This document shows positions 52,407 to 62,800 of a DNA stretch of 64,000 nucleotides, piece by piece. How positions within the stretch are numbered: position 1 is the first letter of the stretch; each line of letters starts with the position of its first letter. Location of the stretch: positions 122,983 through 186,982 of the forward strand of contig NHFP02000005.1 of assembly GCA_002172485.2 (NCBI GenBank), in the 5' to 3' direction. The position numbers were made by a program, and so were the translations under genes. The DNA comes from Crocinitomicaceae bacterium TMED114 (GTDB taxonomy: Bacteria; Bacteroidota; Bacteroidia; Flavobacteriales_D; Sanyastnellaceae). The notes under the pieces were generated by a model. That model did no database searches and had not been told where the DNA came from. It saw only the letters and a list, made by a program, of their open reading frames with translations.

Positions 52407-55400
52407 ATGCCCATGATTCAAGTTGTCCCCCGTGCTGTGTTTTGCGCCTTGTGGCTTTTGACCGCCGTGCCTGTTTTCGCGCAGGACTTCACTGTTGACA
52501 CCTTCCAGGACGGGGTGGATGCTTCTCCCGGAGACGGCGTGTGTGCCAGCGTTGCAGGGGTGTGTACGTTCCGTGCGGCCCTCGAGGAGGCCGCTCTTGC
52601 GGGTTCACCCCAGGTCATTGCCCTTCCCGAAGGCAATTACAACTGGGTGCTTGGTGAGCTGCTTATCGAAGAGGGGGACATCACAGTCAACGGAGCGGGC
52701 GCCCGGGCGACCATTGTAGATGCAGCAGGCAACAGCCGATTCTTGGAAACGACGAGCAATCTCATCGCATTGACACTTCAAGGTTTTGAGTTTCAAAACG
52801 GTTTCGATGGAAATGACCCTGGAGGCGCAATAGAGAATGATTGCAACAACCTGACGCTAGAACAGATGGTCTTCCGGTCGTGCGAGACAGGCATTGGCTT
52901 TGGAGGTGCAATCCACAATCGGGGAGAGATGGAGGTGCTGTCCTGCTTGTTTGTGGATTGTGTGGCAGAAGGCAATGACGGACAGAATGGTGGCGGCGGT
53001 GGTGGAGGTGCTCTGGGTGCCGGTGGTGCGGTGAGCTCTTGGCTAGGATCTTCTTCTTCTTTTGAGAATTGCACGTTTGCAGGTTGCATCGCCCGGGGCG
53101 GAGACGGTGGAAATGGCCAGGGCAGCGGTGGCGGTGGCCAAGGTGGCCAGAGCTTTACCTCCTTCGGTGCAGGTGGAGACGGTGGCAACATCGGCTTCGG
53201 CTTCGGCAACAACGCGGATGCTGGACAGGCTGGACTAGGCGGCGGCGGTGGCGGTGGCGGCTTTTCCACGTCCATATTCCTAGGTGGTCCGGGCGATGGT
53301 ACCAATGGTTCGATGTTCGGTGGAGATGGTGGAGATGGAACCCTCAATGGGGCTGCTGGCGGCGGTGGCGGTGCGGCTTTCGGAGGGGCGTTTTTCTCTC
53401 GCTCTGGTACTCACTCCTTTCGCCATTGTACGTTCAGCGTCAACGAGGCCTCGCCGGGTGAGGCTGGAAACTCCTCGGGTGGTACGGTCGCACAGGATGG
53501 AATGGGACGTGGAGGAGCGATCGGCATTAGCGGTGGCACAATTACCCTCGACAATTGCATCCTGTTTGGGAATTCGGCCATCAATTCGCCCATGGGAGAC
53601 GGCGAGGACATCTACCTCCACAATGGCGGTCCCATCCTGTCTGATGTTGGCAACAACATCGTTGGCGTCATGGAAAATGCGGACGAAACCGTGTTCGATG
53701 CCGCATCGACGGGCAATCAGGTGGGCGTCGACCCCATCCTTTTGGCGTTCGGGGACTATGGCGGACCGACCGATGCCTTCATGTTGAGCGCCTGCGTCCC
53801 AATCAGCCCGGCCATGGATGCGGGGGCTGTCATTGGGGTCACTGAAGACCAACGCGGCGAACCGCGCGATGCCAATCCGGACATCGGGGCCATTGAAGGG
53901 CCTGAGCCCACGAACCTCGACCCTGTCGATGGGCAAGTCTGCCCTGGGGAAACCGTAGAATTGACCTTGGCTTGGCCGGACGCGACGACCACCTGGCCCG
54001 ACGGGTCGGAAGGTGACACATGGGATGCCCCGGAAATCAGCGGCGTTGCCGTGGTCACCACCGCCGAAGGCTGTGTAGAAGAGGTCGCCGTGGAGGTGAC
54101 CGAAATTCAAATTGACACGCCAGACCTCGGTCCGGACCAGACCGTTTGTCCGGGCACCCCCGTGGTCTTGGACGCAGGCAATCCTGGGGCGGTGTTCGCT
54201 TGGAGCACGGGAGCGTTGACCCAATCGGCCACGGTCTTGGACAGCGGACTCGTCGACGTTCAGGTCAACGTGCAGGGTTGCATTGCGAGCGGTGAAGTCA
54301 TGGTGTCCTATTTCGATGCCTATCCCTTGGAATTGGGTTCGGACGTGGTCCTGTGCACAGGCGAGACCATTGAGCTGGACGCAGAAGTCGAGGGTTGGGC
54401 TGGATTGCCGCCCACCTTTCAATGGCAGGCGGGTCCAGCCGATGCCCTGTATGAAGTGTCCGTTCCCGGCCAGTACACCGTGACGGCTGAACTCAACGGG
54501 TGCACCACCACGGATGTGGTGGGCGTCTCGGCCAGCAATTTGACGGTGGTTGACCTCGGTGCAGATCAGGTCGTCTGCCCAGGAGATCCGGTGGTGCTGG
54601 ATCCAGCCTATCCCACTGCCGTGTGCACGTGGCAGGATGGGTCGGTGAGCCCCACGTATGATGTGTCCAACACCGGCATATACAGCGTCAATGTGGCGTT
54701 GGGGGACTGCCAGGCCAATGCGCAGGTCTTCGTTGAAGTGGTGACGCCGTTCGAAGCAGAATTGCCGGAGACGGCCTCCTTCTGTGCGGGAGACAGTGTA
54801 TTGCTGCTCGCTGCTTTCGGAGCGTCGAATTACCAATGGCAGGACGGGGCGAATGGAAACCAGTATTGGGCCTCCATTCCCGGCAACTACACGGTAAGCT
54901 CGACCCAGGATGGGTGCACCTTCACCGATGAGATCGTGGTCTTGGAGCAGCCGCTTCCTGCCCTTGACCTTGGAGCGAATCAGGAGCTCTGTGAAGGGGA
55001 GGGGTTGGTGCTGGATGGCAATGTGTACGGAGCGGATTACGTCATCTTCAACGACAGCTTGTCCACGCCTACGCTGAGCGTTTCGGAAAGTGGCGTCTAC
55101 ACCGCAGAAGTGGCGGCGCAGGGCTGTGTGGCCCGTGACACGGTGGAGGTGGAGTTCCGCCCGGTGCCCGTCTTTGAGCTGCCCGAGGATACGCTGTTGT
55201 GTCCTGGAGACGTGTTGTCCATTGCGACGGGCCTGGAGGATGTCCTCGTGACGTGGAGCACGGGTGAAGTGGGCAGCTCCATCGAAGTCAACCAACCTGC
55301 GAATTACGTGGCCACCAGTCAGATCAGCGGGTGTGCGCACGTCGATTCCATGGAGGTCGCCATTTCATCGCCGATCGCCATCGCCCTCGAGGCAGATTAC

Positions 55401-55913
55401 GACCTGTGCCTCGGCGATTCGCTGGAGCTTAGCGTGCTCCAGGGCGCCGAAGTGTATCCGTGTTCCTACCAATGGGACGACGGCAACTTCCAACCCATTC
55501 GCATCTTCAATCGAAGTGGCGTCCACGCGGTCGAAGTGGCCAATGTGTGCGACACGGCGACCCATGTTCTGCAGGTTCAGCAGTTGGTGTGTGGGTGTCA
55601 GGTCTACGTCCCCACCGCCTTCACGCCCAACAATGACGGTAAGAACGACGCTTGGAAGCCCGTGCTCGATTGCGAGCCGTTCAGCTACAAAGTCGTGGTC
55701 TGGGACCGCTGGGGACGGCCGGTGTTCACCTCCATCGATTCGGAGGAGGTGTGGTACGGCCAAGTGGAAGGCACCGAAGGTTCCAAGACCCGGGAGAGCG
55801 GGGATTACTACGCCATCGACGGCACCTACATGTGGGAGGTCGTGATCGAACTCCGCAAGGGCCGGGTGCCGGAGATTTTCCGGCAGAACGGTTTTGTCAA
55901 GGTTCTCCGCTGA
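52407..55913 (+). CDS. Secreted adhesin-like protein with CSLREA-type beta-helix, Gly-rich insert and T9SS type B domain
   Basis: This is a 1168-residue protein (signal region MPMIQVVPRAVFCALWLLTA, cleavage near FAQ). Residues about 22-60 (VDTFQDGVDASPGDGVCASV, CTFRAALEEA) resemble the CSLREA start of pectin-lyase-like beta-helix proteins. A beta-helix follows, interrupted by a glycine-rich segment (about 52975-53400). Then come about seven immunoglobulin/PKD-like repeats with L-G-x-D-x-x-[VL]-C-x-G...W...Y-T-V-x-x-x-x-x-G-C, and finally a gliding-motility-type (type B) T9SS domain with YVPTAFTPNNDGKNDAWKP and WDRWGRPVF. It should be exported to the surface and could act in adhesion or gliding. 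ATGs at 52407 and 52413 are both possible starts. Confidence 0.9.
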   Translation: MPMIQVVPRAVFCALWLLTAVPVFAQDFTVDTFQDGVDASPGDGVCASVAGVCTFRAALEEAALAGSPQVIALPEGNYNWVLGELLIEEGDITVNGAGARATIVDAAGNSRFLETTSNLIALTLQGFEFQNGFDGNDPGGAIENDCNNLTLEQMVFRSCETGIGFGGAIHNRGEMEVLSCLFVDCVAEGNDGQNGGGGGGGALGAGGAVSSWLGSSSSFENCTFAGCIARGGDGGNGQGSGGGGQGGQSFTSFGAGGDGGNIGFGFGNNADAGQAGLGGGGGGGGFSTSIFLGGPGDGTNGSMFGGDGGDGTLNGAAGGGGGAAFGGAFFSRSGTHSFRHCTFSVNEASPGEAGNSSGGTVAQDGMGRGGAIGISGGTITLDNCILFGNSAINSPMGDGEDIYLHNGGPILSDVGNNIVGVMENADETVFDAASTGNQVGVDPILLAFGDYGGPTDAFMLSACVPISPAMDAGAVIGVTEDQRGEPRDANPDIGAIEGPEPTNLDPVDGQVCPGETVELTLAWPDATTTWPDGSEGDTWDAPEISGVAVVTTAEGCVEEVAVEVTEIQIDTPDLGPDQTVCPGTPVVLDAGNPGAVFAWSTGALTQSATVLDSGLVDVQVNVQGCIASGEVMVSYFDAYPLELGSDVVLCTGETIELDAEVEGWAGLPPTFQWQAGPADALYEVSVPGQYTVTAELNGCTTTDVVGVSASNLTVVDLGADQVVCPGDPVVLDPAYPTAVCTWQDGSVSPTYDVSNTGIYSVNVALGDCQANAQVFVEVVTPFEAELPETASFCAGDSVLLLAAFGASNYQWQDGANGNQYWASIPGNYTVSSTQDGCTFTDEIVVLEQPLPALDLGANQELCEGEGLVLDGNVYGADYVIFNDSLSTPTLSVSESGVYTAEVAAQGCVARDTVEVEFRPVPVFELPEDTLLCPGDVLSIATGLEDVLVTWSTGEVGSSIEVNQPANYVATSQISGCAHVDSMEVAISSPIAIALEADYDLCLGDSLELSVLQGAEVYPCSYQWDDGNFQPIRIFNRSGVHAVEVANVCDTATHVLQVQQLVCGCQVYVPTAFTPNNDGKNDAWKPVLDCEPFSYKVVVWDRWGRPVFTSIDSEEVWYGQVEGTEGSKTRESGDYYAIDGTYMWEVVIELRKGRVPEIFRQNGFVKVLR

Positions 55914-55926
55914 GCGGAGTCAGGCT

Positions 55927-56871
55927 TCAGCGCATCTCGTAGAGACGGTCGGGGTAGTCGGTGATGATGCCGTCCACGCCCATTTGCATGACCGCAAAGA
56001 GGTCCGCGCCTTCGTTGACCGTCCAGGGCACAACTTGGATGCCCATGTTCTGAAGCTGGTTCACATCCTTGGCCGTGATGCGCGTCCAATTCGGGGAATA
56101 GATGTCCGGCTGAAAGGTCAATTTGGCCAGTTGCGCATCCACAGTACCGTCGCTGTCCACCAGCCACGCTGTGGCGATGGCGGGAGCTTGTTGGTGCACG
56201 GCTTCGAGGGCGGGGGCGGAGAAACTCTGGATGCACGTGCGGTCTGCGATGCCGAGCCGCTCTACCTCGGCGATGACCAATCGGGCAAAAGTGGCGGCGT
56301 CGGGGCAGAATTCAGGGGTCAGGGCGGGGTCGTGCTTGATTTCCAAATTGTACCTGACCGGGGCGCCGTCGAGCAGCGGCACAGTCTCTACGACGTCCAC
56401 GACTTGGGCCAATATGGGTTTGTATGCGGGCAGGTGACGTTGTGTCGGAAAACGCGTGTAGGGCCGCATGCCACAGTCGAACCTCTTGATTTCGCCTGCG
56501 GTCATGGTGTGCAGGTTGAAGCTGCGTTCTTCTGCCTCGAGGATGTCGCGTCCGTCTGGGGTGCGGCAGATGTGGTGGCTCATCCAAGGCTCGTGGCTGA
56601 CGATCACCTGATTGTCTCCTGAAATACAGAGGTCCATTTCCAGCACATCTGCGCCTTCCCGCAAGGCCAGGACAAAGCCTGGAATGGTGTTCTCAGGAAG
56701 CAATCCGCGGGCGCCACGGTGCCCATGGATGTCCAGCCGATCAGGCATGGACTCCGCGGCCGCGCTGGCATCCGGACTGGCTACAGGCTGAGCGGGTGAA
56801 TGGCTGGAGGTGCAACCGGTCTCAATCAAGATCCATGCGGTGAAAGCAAAGGGGAGAACATGTCGAAGCAT
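55927..56871 (-). CDS. Glycerophosphodiester phosphodiesterase (lipoprotein)
   Basis: This is a 314-residue GDPD-family lipoprotein (lipobox ETGC at about Cys20). It has the N-terminal active-site motif GHRGARGLLPENT, the metal-binding EMDL, VIVSHEP, NLEIKHD and the C-terminal VVPWTVNEGADLFAVMQMGV and DGIITDYPD. It hydrolyses glycerophosphodiesters to glycerol-3-phosphate plus alcohol, in the periplasm or at the outer membrane, and may recycle phospholipid head groups or supply phosphate. It diverges from the olsF gene; only 60 nt separate the two starts. It converges with the T9SS type B gene, 13 nt apart. Confidence 0.95.
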   Translation of the reverse strand: MLRHVLPFAFTAWILIETGCTSSHSPAQPVASPDASAAAESMPDRLDIHGHRGARGLLPENTIPGFVLALREGADVLEMDLCISGDNQVIVSHEPWMSHHICRTPDGRDILEAEERSFNLHTMTAGEIKRFDCGMRPYTRFPTQRHLPAYKPILAQVVDVVETVPLLDGAPVRYNLEIKHDPALTPEFCPDAATFARLVIAEVERLGIADRTCIQSFSAPALEAVHQQAPAIATAWLVDSDGTVDAQLAKLTFQPDIYSPNWTRITAKDVNQLQNMGIQVVPWTVNEGADLFAVMQMGVDGIITDYPDRLYEMR

Positions 56872-56931
56872 GCCGGGAAATTAGCGTGACTTGATCTGCC
56901 AAATGGGCCCGGTCTCGGTTATTTTGGAACC

Positions 56932-58707
56932 ATGAAGTCGAAAGACCTCAGATCGGAAGCCACGTTGATGAGCCGTTCGGATTTGGCGAGGTGGTGCGGG
57001 CTTCCAGAGCGCCACCCTTTGGTGGGATTGTTCCACCGCTTCGGCGGAGTTCGCAAGGCCAATGACACGTTGGGTGCCTTGTCGCATTTGAAGGGAGAGG
57101 CGTTTCTCGATGCTGTGTTTGCGCACTTGGGGGTTCGCTTGGAGGCGGACGCGCCGTCGTTGGATCGCATTCCGGAGTCGGGGCCGTTCATTTTGGTGTC
57201 CAATCACCCGTTTGGGGTATTGGACGGGCTCGCCCTGCTGCGCGAGGTGCGCCGCCGCCGGCCCGATTTCAAAGTGGGGGTCGAAGGGTTGCTGGGTGAC
57301 ATGCCGCCGTTGACCGATGCGTTGATTGCCTTGACCGAAACGGGCCAGGACCGGCGCAAGCGGAGTTTGTCGGGATGGCGAGAGGCGGCCCAACACCTGC
57401 AAGGTGGCGGTGGCCTCGGTGTTTTTCCGGCGGGCCGTGTGAGCGGTTACCGCCCGAGTGACCGCGTGGTGATGGACGGCCGTTGGAATGCGACTGTCAT
57501 CGGTTGGGTCGCCAAGCAGGCATGCCCGGTGATCCCGGTGTACATCGATGGGGCCAACAGTCCGCTGTTCCAATGGCTGGGTTTGATTCACCCTTCGTTG
57601 CGCTCCTTGCGGGTGGCGGCTGAAATGCACAACAAAAAGGGGCGGATTCTGCAGATGCGCTTTGGGCGCATATTGCGTCCCCGCGACCTGGCCGGCTTCG
57701 AGGGCCATGACCATCTGGCCCGTTTCCTGCGGGCGCGGTCCTATGCGTTGGGCACGGCCTTCGATGTTCGTCGGGAACACTTTCGGTGGTTCCGATTCCC
57801 CAAGCGGGCGGAGCCGATTGCCCGGGACATCGACACCGCCATGCTCGCAAAGGAAATGGCCGGCCTGACCGATACGAAACTCTTCGACCATGGGGAATTC
57901 GAGGTCCATCTCGCCCCGGCCGATCAGATCCCCCATCTGTTGCGCGAGATTGGTCGGTTGAGGGAGGTGACGTTCCGCGCGGTAGGAGAGGGTACGAATC
58001 GGGCGCTCGACCTCGATGAGTACGACCTGTATTACCGGCACCTCCTGTTGTGGGACAAGTCGGCCCAACGGCTGGCCGGGGCGTACCGGGTGGGGCTCGG
58101 TTGGGAAATCATGGACAGCTATGGCAGCCGTGGGTTTTACACCCGCAGTTTGTTTCGCATGAAGCCGGGCTTTGACCCTGTCCTCCGCTCCGGTGTTGAA
58201 TTGGGCCGGTCGTTCATCGTTCCGGATTACCAACGCCAGCGCATGCCTTTGTTCCTGCTATGGAAGGGGATTTTGAGCGTTCTGGTGCGGTCACCCGAAG
58301 CGCGTTATGTCTTGGGCCCTGTGACCGTCAGCAGCGATTATTCCCGCTACTCCCGTGCTTTGATCATGGCCTTCATTCGGCGCCACTATTGGGATGCGGA
58401 GCACGCGGCGCACATCCGTCCTCGAAAGCGGTTTGCATTTGAGGAGAAGCGCGCGGATACCGATGCCCTGCTCGAAGCCGCGGGAGGGGACGTCAAGCGG
58501 CTGGACCGCATTCTGGCCGACATCGAACCGAGTCAAGCTGCGGCGCCGGTGCTCCTCAAGAAATACCTGCACCAGAATGCCCGGATCCTCGGTTTCAACC
58601 GGGACCCCAAATTCAACAATGCCTTGGACGGGCTGATGATATTGGACGTTCAGGACCTTCCGGTTGACACCGTCCAGAATCTGCAGCGCGAGTTTGACCT
58701 CGGCTGA
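56932..58707 (+). CDS. olsF: OlsF-like bifunctional aminolipid synthase (O-acyltransferase + N-acyltransferase)
   Basis: This is a 591-residue fusion. The N-terminal half (residues 60-310) is a PlsC-type O-acyltransferase with N91-H92-PFGVL-D98, FPAGRVS and PVIPVYIDG. The C-terminal half (330-560) resembles a GNAT-type N-acyltransferase of the OlsB/hemolysin-like family, with LREVTFRAVGEG, DLDEYDLYYRHL, LAGAYRVGLG, ELGRSFIVPDYQR and LFLLWKGI. Fused enzymes of this order (OlsF) make ornithine lipids in some Bacteroidota and Serratia; the separate GlsA/GlsB pair makes glycine lipids. The amino acid used here cannot be read from the sequence. The stop is 5 nt from the convergent stop of the next gene. 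Confidence 0.85.
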   Translation: MKSKDLRSEATLMSRSDLARWCGLPERHPLVGLFHRFGGVRKANDTLGALSHLKGEAFLDAVFAHLGVRLEADAPSLDRIPESGPFILVSNHPFGVLDGLALLREVRRRRPDFKVGVEGLLGDMPPLTDALIALTETGQDRRKRSLSGWREAAQHLQGGGGLGVFPAGRVSGYRPSDRVVMDGRWNATVIGWVAKQACPVIPVYIDGANSPLFQWLGLIHPSLRSLRVAAEMHNKKGRILQMRFGRILRPRDLAGFEGHDHLARFLRARSYALGTAFDVRREHFRWFRFPKRAEPIARDIDTAMLAKEMAGLTDTKLFDHGEFEVHLAPADQIPHLLREIGRLREVTFRAVGEGTNRALDLDEYDLYYRHLLLWDKSAQRLAGAYRVGLGWEIMDSYGSRGFYTRSLFRMKPGFDPVLRSGVELGRSFIVPDYQRQRMPLFLLWKGILSVLVRSPEARYVLGPVTVSSDYSRYSRALIMAFIRRHYWDAEHAAHIRPRKRFAFEEKRADTDALLEAAGGDVKRLDRILADIEPSQAAAPVLLKKYLHQNARILGFNRDPKFNNALDGLMILDVQDLPVDTVQNLQREFDLG

Positions 58708-58712
58708 GTGAT

Positions 58713-59798
58713 TCAGTTCTGCTTTTCGAAGCGCAGCAGGAAATTGAAATCGAAGACAGTCTCGCCGTCAAACTCCCGGAATTGATAGGCTTGTAGGTCG
58801 TCCAATTCCAGTTCGAGGATCTCCCAGTAGAGGTCGAGTTCCTTGACTTCGGTGACGAAGGAAGCGACCAAATCCAAACCGAGCGTTTCGGGCATGCCAT
58901 CGCAATCGAGGTCGAGCGTGGCATTGTCGGCCACCAGCCCGAGGACGGCGGGGTCATCGAGGCCAGACGGTGTCCCTTCCCAGCGGACGACATCCAGTCC
59001 ACAATTGTCGGACAACGCGGCGAGTAGGCCGGGATCATCCCAACCCGTGATGATGGGTTCGAGGATTTCCACGAATTCCACATTGGCACCGTAGTCCATC
59101 AGAGTGAGGTCCACGATTTCTGCAATGCAGTCCGCGGTTAAATCTGTTGCACAGGATTCCGCGAGCAACTCGTCGTCGACAAAGCCCTCGATGTATTCTG
59201 CCATGGCGTCGTTGATGACGTCCCCGGCATTGAGCACGGCACCGTTGTAGTTCAGGGTACCGTCGGACAAAATCCAGTTGGATCCAGTGGCCGTCAAGCT
59301 GTTGACGCAGGCCGCGACCTCGTCGGTGACCACCGTGTGGCTGCCAGCTGCAAAGAAAATGGTGTCGCTGCAGTCTTGGTCGCCCATCAAGAAGTCAAAG
59401 GCCATCTGCACGAGTTCCGTCTGGTCGACTTCGGAAGAGTCGTTGTAGAACGGTCCAGTCACTTTGGTGAAGGTCAACTCGTCCAAGTGGAGGACGGATT
59501 TGTCTTCATTGAAGGCCCAAATTCCCTCGTAGGTGATGTTCTCATTGACGTTCACAAAGGTGACCGTTTGGTCTTCAGTGAACGTGGCGTCGAGCAGGAG
59601 GTTGCTGGACGCCATGAATTCGGTCAAGTTGGAGTCGGCCGTGCCCACTTGGGACACTTCTGCACTGCGCCATTCGCCGATGAGCCGGGCCTCTGGCGTT
59701 TTGAGGTGCAGCAAGCTGCCATTCTGGTCATACTTCTTGCAACCGGTTGCAAAGGCACCGAGTGTACAGGCGAAGAGAAGGAATCGGAGTTGGGGCAT
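58713..59798 (-). CDS. Lipoprotein encoded after a TonB-dependent receptor
   Basis: This is a 361-residue lipoprotein (MPQLRFLLFACTLGAFATGC, then KK). The first half contains LIGEWRSAEV and FTEDQTVTFVNVNENITYEG, a lipocalin-like pattern often seen in Bacteroidota lipoproteins. The second half is acidic and helical, with several cysteines (CIAEI, CGLDVV, LDCDG), and ends DFNFLLRFEKQN. It begins 2 nt after the receptor stop, so the two are cotranscribed and probably interact at the outer membrane as a surface cargo-binding partner. No SusD-like features are present. The start at 59798 was preferred to an upstream TTG. Confidence 0.78.
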   Translation of the reverse strand: MPQLRFLLFACTLGAFATGCKKYDQNGSLLHLKTPEARLIGEWRSAEVSQVGTADSNLTEFMASSNLLLDATFTEDQTVTFVNVNENITYEGIWAFNEDKSVLHLDELTFTKVTGPFYNDSSEVDQTELVQMAFDFLMGDQDCSDTIFFAAGSHTVVTDEVAACVNSLTATGSNWILSDGTLNYNGAVLNAGDVINDAMAEYIEGFVDDELLAESCATDLTADCIAEIVDLTLMDYGANVEFVEILEPIITGWDDPGLLAALSDNCGLDVVRWEGTPSGLDDPAVLGLVADNATLDLDCDGMPETLGLDLVASFVTEVKELDLYWEILELELDDLQAYQFREFDGETVFDFNFLLRFEKQN

Positions 59799-59800
59799 GG

Positions 59801-62800
59801 TCAAATGCGGTAGGAAATGCTCAAGGAGTAGGTGCGGCCTCGGGTGAAGCTGTTCCAGTCGTAGAGGACACCGTCGTAGAGGTGGGTTTTGCGGTCGCGC
59901 GGGTTGATCAGGTTGCGCGCCTTGAATCCGAGGCGAACATGGTCACCCAGGGTTTTCCCGAGGCTGAAGTCGAGGGTCGGGGTGGGCTGCTGCATCACAT
60001 TGGGCAGGGAGCCCAGCGTGACCAAGAGGACCTTCGGGCCTTGCACGTTGTAAGCCATGGTGGCAGACAAGCCTGTGCTGTCGTTCGTGTAGGTCAGGAC
60101 GCCGTTGAGGATGTACGGGGCCTGTCCGAAGAGGGGGCGGGTCTCGGCTTGCAAGGGATTCTGTGCACGGATGGTCTGCAATTCGTCCCGCCAGATGCGG
60201 GAGGCGGAGCGGATGATGCTGATGTTGCCCGACAAGGTCAAATCCCGCAGGAAGCGCGTATCGGTCATGTTGCCGAAGTCCTTGCGTCCTTCAAGCTCTA
60301 AGCCCCAGACGTTGGCATAAGGGAGGTTCGACCATGTCAACTCCGTGTTGACCGCCTCCAAAACCGTGTTTTGCTCGATGGGGTCGGTGAAACGCTTGAA
60401 GAATACGGAGGCTGACAGCACCTCGCCCAAATTCGGGAAGTGCTCGAGGCGAAGGTCGAAATTGTCGATTCGGGTCTGGTCGAGTTGCGGATTGCCTTTG
60501 AGCACCTGGAGCGTTTCGAAGTCAAAGCTGCGGAACGGAGCCTTCTCCCGGAAGACCGGACGAGCCAGGGTGCGGCTGTAGGCGAAGCGCAGGTTGGTCA
60601 ATTTGATTGGGTCAATCTTGCCCAACAGGTAGGTCATGTTGAGCGAGGGCATCAAGTCCTGCTCGCTCAGGGTGCCTCGGGTGGTCTGAATTTGAAGGGG
60701 AGTCAGGTCGGTCGTATCCACGCCGGTCTGGATTTCCATGTCCGCCATTTCGAGGCGCAGACCGAGGTTGCCGCTGAGCCGCTCGTTGACTTTGGCATCG
60801 ACCATGGCGTAGGCGCCAAACACATTGAGGTGGCCTTCGTCGGTGTTCTTCAGGTCGGTCGCGAGCGTCGTGTAAACGTAATCCTGGCCAGGGACCACCA
60901 CGAGGTTGCTGTTGTCGAAGTAGGCCGTGGGGTCACCGTTCACGACGTCGAGCGCGTTGCCTTGCTCGGCCAGTGTGAATTTGTCCTCACTCTGGTTCCG
61001 TGTGGTGCGCACGTAGCTCAGGCCAGTGCTGAACTTGCCTTCCCAAGAGGAGTTGCCGAAAATCGGCTTGGTCGCATGGACCTTGATGTCCGTCTTGTTT
61101 TCTTCGAGGCTTCTCCAGTAGCGGGAAGGGGCCGGGTAACGGGAAGGCTGAATGGTGTAGAAGCGGTCTGTCTCGGTCGGCACGACCAAGTCGCCCACGG
61201 GAAACTCGATGCCCTCTTCTGCCAGCGTTTGCAAGGTCCCGTCGATGTCATTGGCCCAATTTGTGCCCAAGACACCATCGGAAACGAGGCCGTCGATTTC
61301 GCCGAGAATGGCCGCGGTAGTCGTGGAGTCGTACGCTGCGCCATCGCCGTCGTAGAACACGGCTTGATCGGTGAGCACGACTTCGTTGTCGATGTAGTTG
61401 TTGAAGAATGTGCGGAGGTCCGGCGTGCTCATTTTGCCCTCGGAGCGGCTCACGGTCCACTTCAACTCGATTTCATTCGCGGGGAGGTAGTGCTCGCCGC
61501 GCAGCTGAAAGGTGTTGAGGTTGCGGGTCTGGTAGCGGTGGGTGCGCTGCTGCTGCACTTCATCGCCATCGCGGGGGTTGAGACCCTCTTGGAAACGGGC
61601 GCTGTTGGTGCCGCTCGTGATGCTCATGCCCATGAGGGAGAGCTTATTGAATTCATTCAGCTTGTAGCTGAGGTTGAGGAGGGCATTCCAGCGGTGGTTC
61701 TCGTTGGTCCGCTCGTCGGTGTAGTAGTTCTGTACATCGAGGGTGTCCGTGCCTTCAATGGACCCCGCTGCCCAACGCGCGTAGACGCCGTCTTGATAGG
61801 CGCGGGTGTTGCGTCCGTATTGGGCTCCGAAGATGTAGCCGAGCTGGCGGCCAAACAGGGTGGTTTGGTTGCCAAAGCTGAGCGAGTGCTTCATGTCCAT
61901 GGCGGCGCGTCGGGTGACGTGCTCCCACGTGTTTTCGAAGCTCTGACCGATGTCGGTCAGGGGTTGGTTGGCTGCGATGGAAGCGGGGATGCCTGCGTTG
62001 AAGTAGAGGGAGTCCGAGTAATTCGGTCCCCACAAGTCGGTGTAGCCCAGACAATCGAGCATGCAGTTGCGGTCCGTCACGCTGGCGATGTCGCTGAGGG
62101 TGGTCAAGCCGCACCCAATCAAACAGTCGGTCAGGTCTTGCTCGGTCACCCCATCTTGATCCAGCAAGTATTGAATTTGATCGCCAAAGGACACGTTGAC
62201 CAGCGTCGGCCAATCATCCGCCCCACGACCATCGGCAATGCCCGGCAATCCGCGGAATCCATCGTCATATCCCAACCAATCCGTGCTGCTGCGTTGGCTG
62301 GAAATCACCTCCTTTCCGGTGGTGTTCGTGTTCCACCCCAAGCTGGAGCTGTAGTTGAAGGAGAAGGTCTCCGGGAAGTCCTTGGTTTCCACAGAGATGT
62401 AGGCGCCGGCCCAATCTGAGGGCAGGTTGGCTGTCTGGGTTTTCACCACCACCAGATTGTCCACGAGGTTGGTGGGGAAGAGGTCCATCTCGATGGTGTT
62501 CCGCCGGGGGTCGATGGAAGGCACTTCCGCACCATTCAGGGTGGTCTTGAGGTAGCGGTCGGAGAGGCCCCGAACGAAGACGAAGTTGCCGACGGTGGAG
62601 ACGCCGGTCACCCGCTTCATGGCACTGGCTGCATCGGTGTCACCCGTCTTCTTGATCTGCTGAGAGGAGATGTAGTCGATGCTGGATGCCGACTTTTTCT
62701 TGATGTTCTCCATGTAGACGTCGCGCGTGCGGTCCACTTTGGCCACCACCTCAGCCGCCTGCTCGATTACAAACGTCTCCACGTAGAGGTTGAAATTCAC

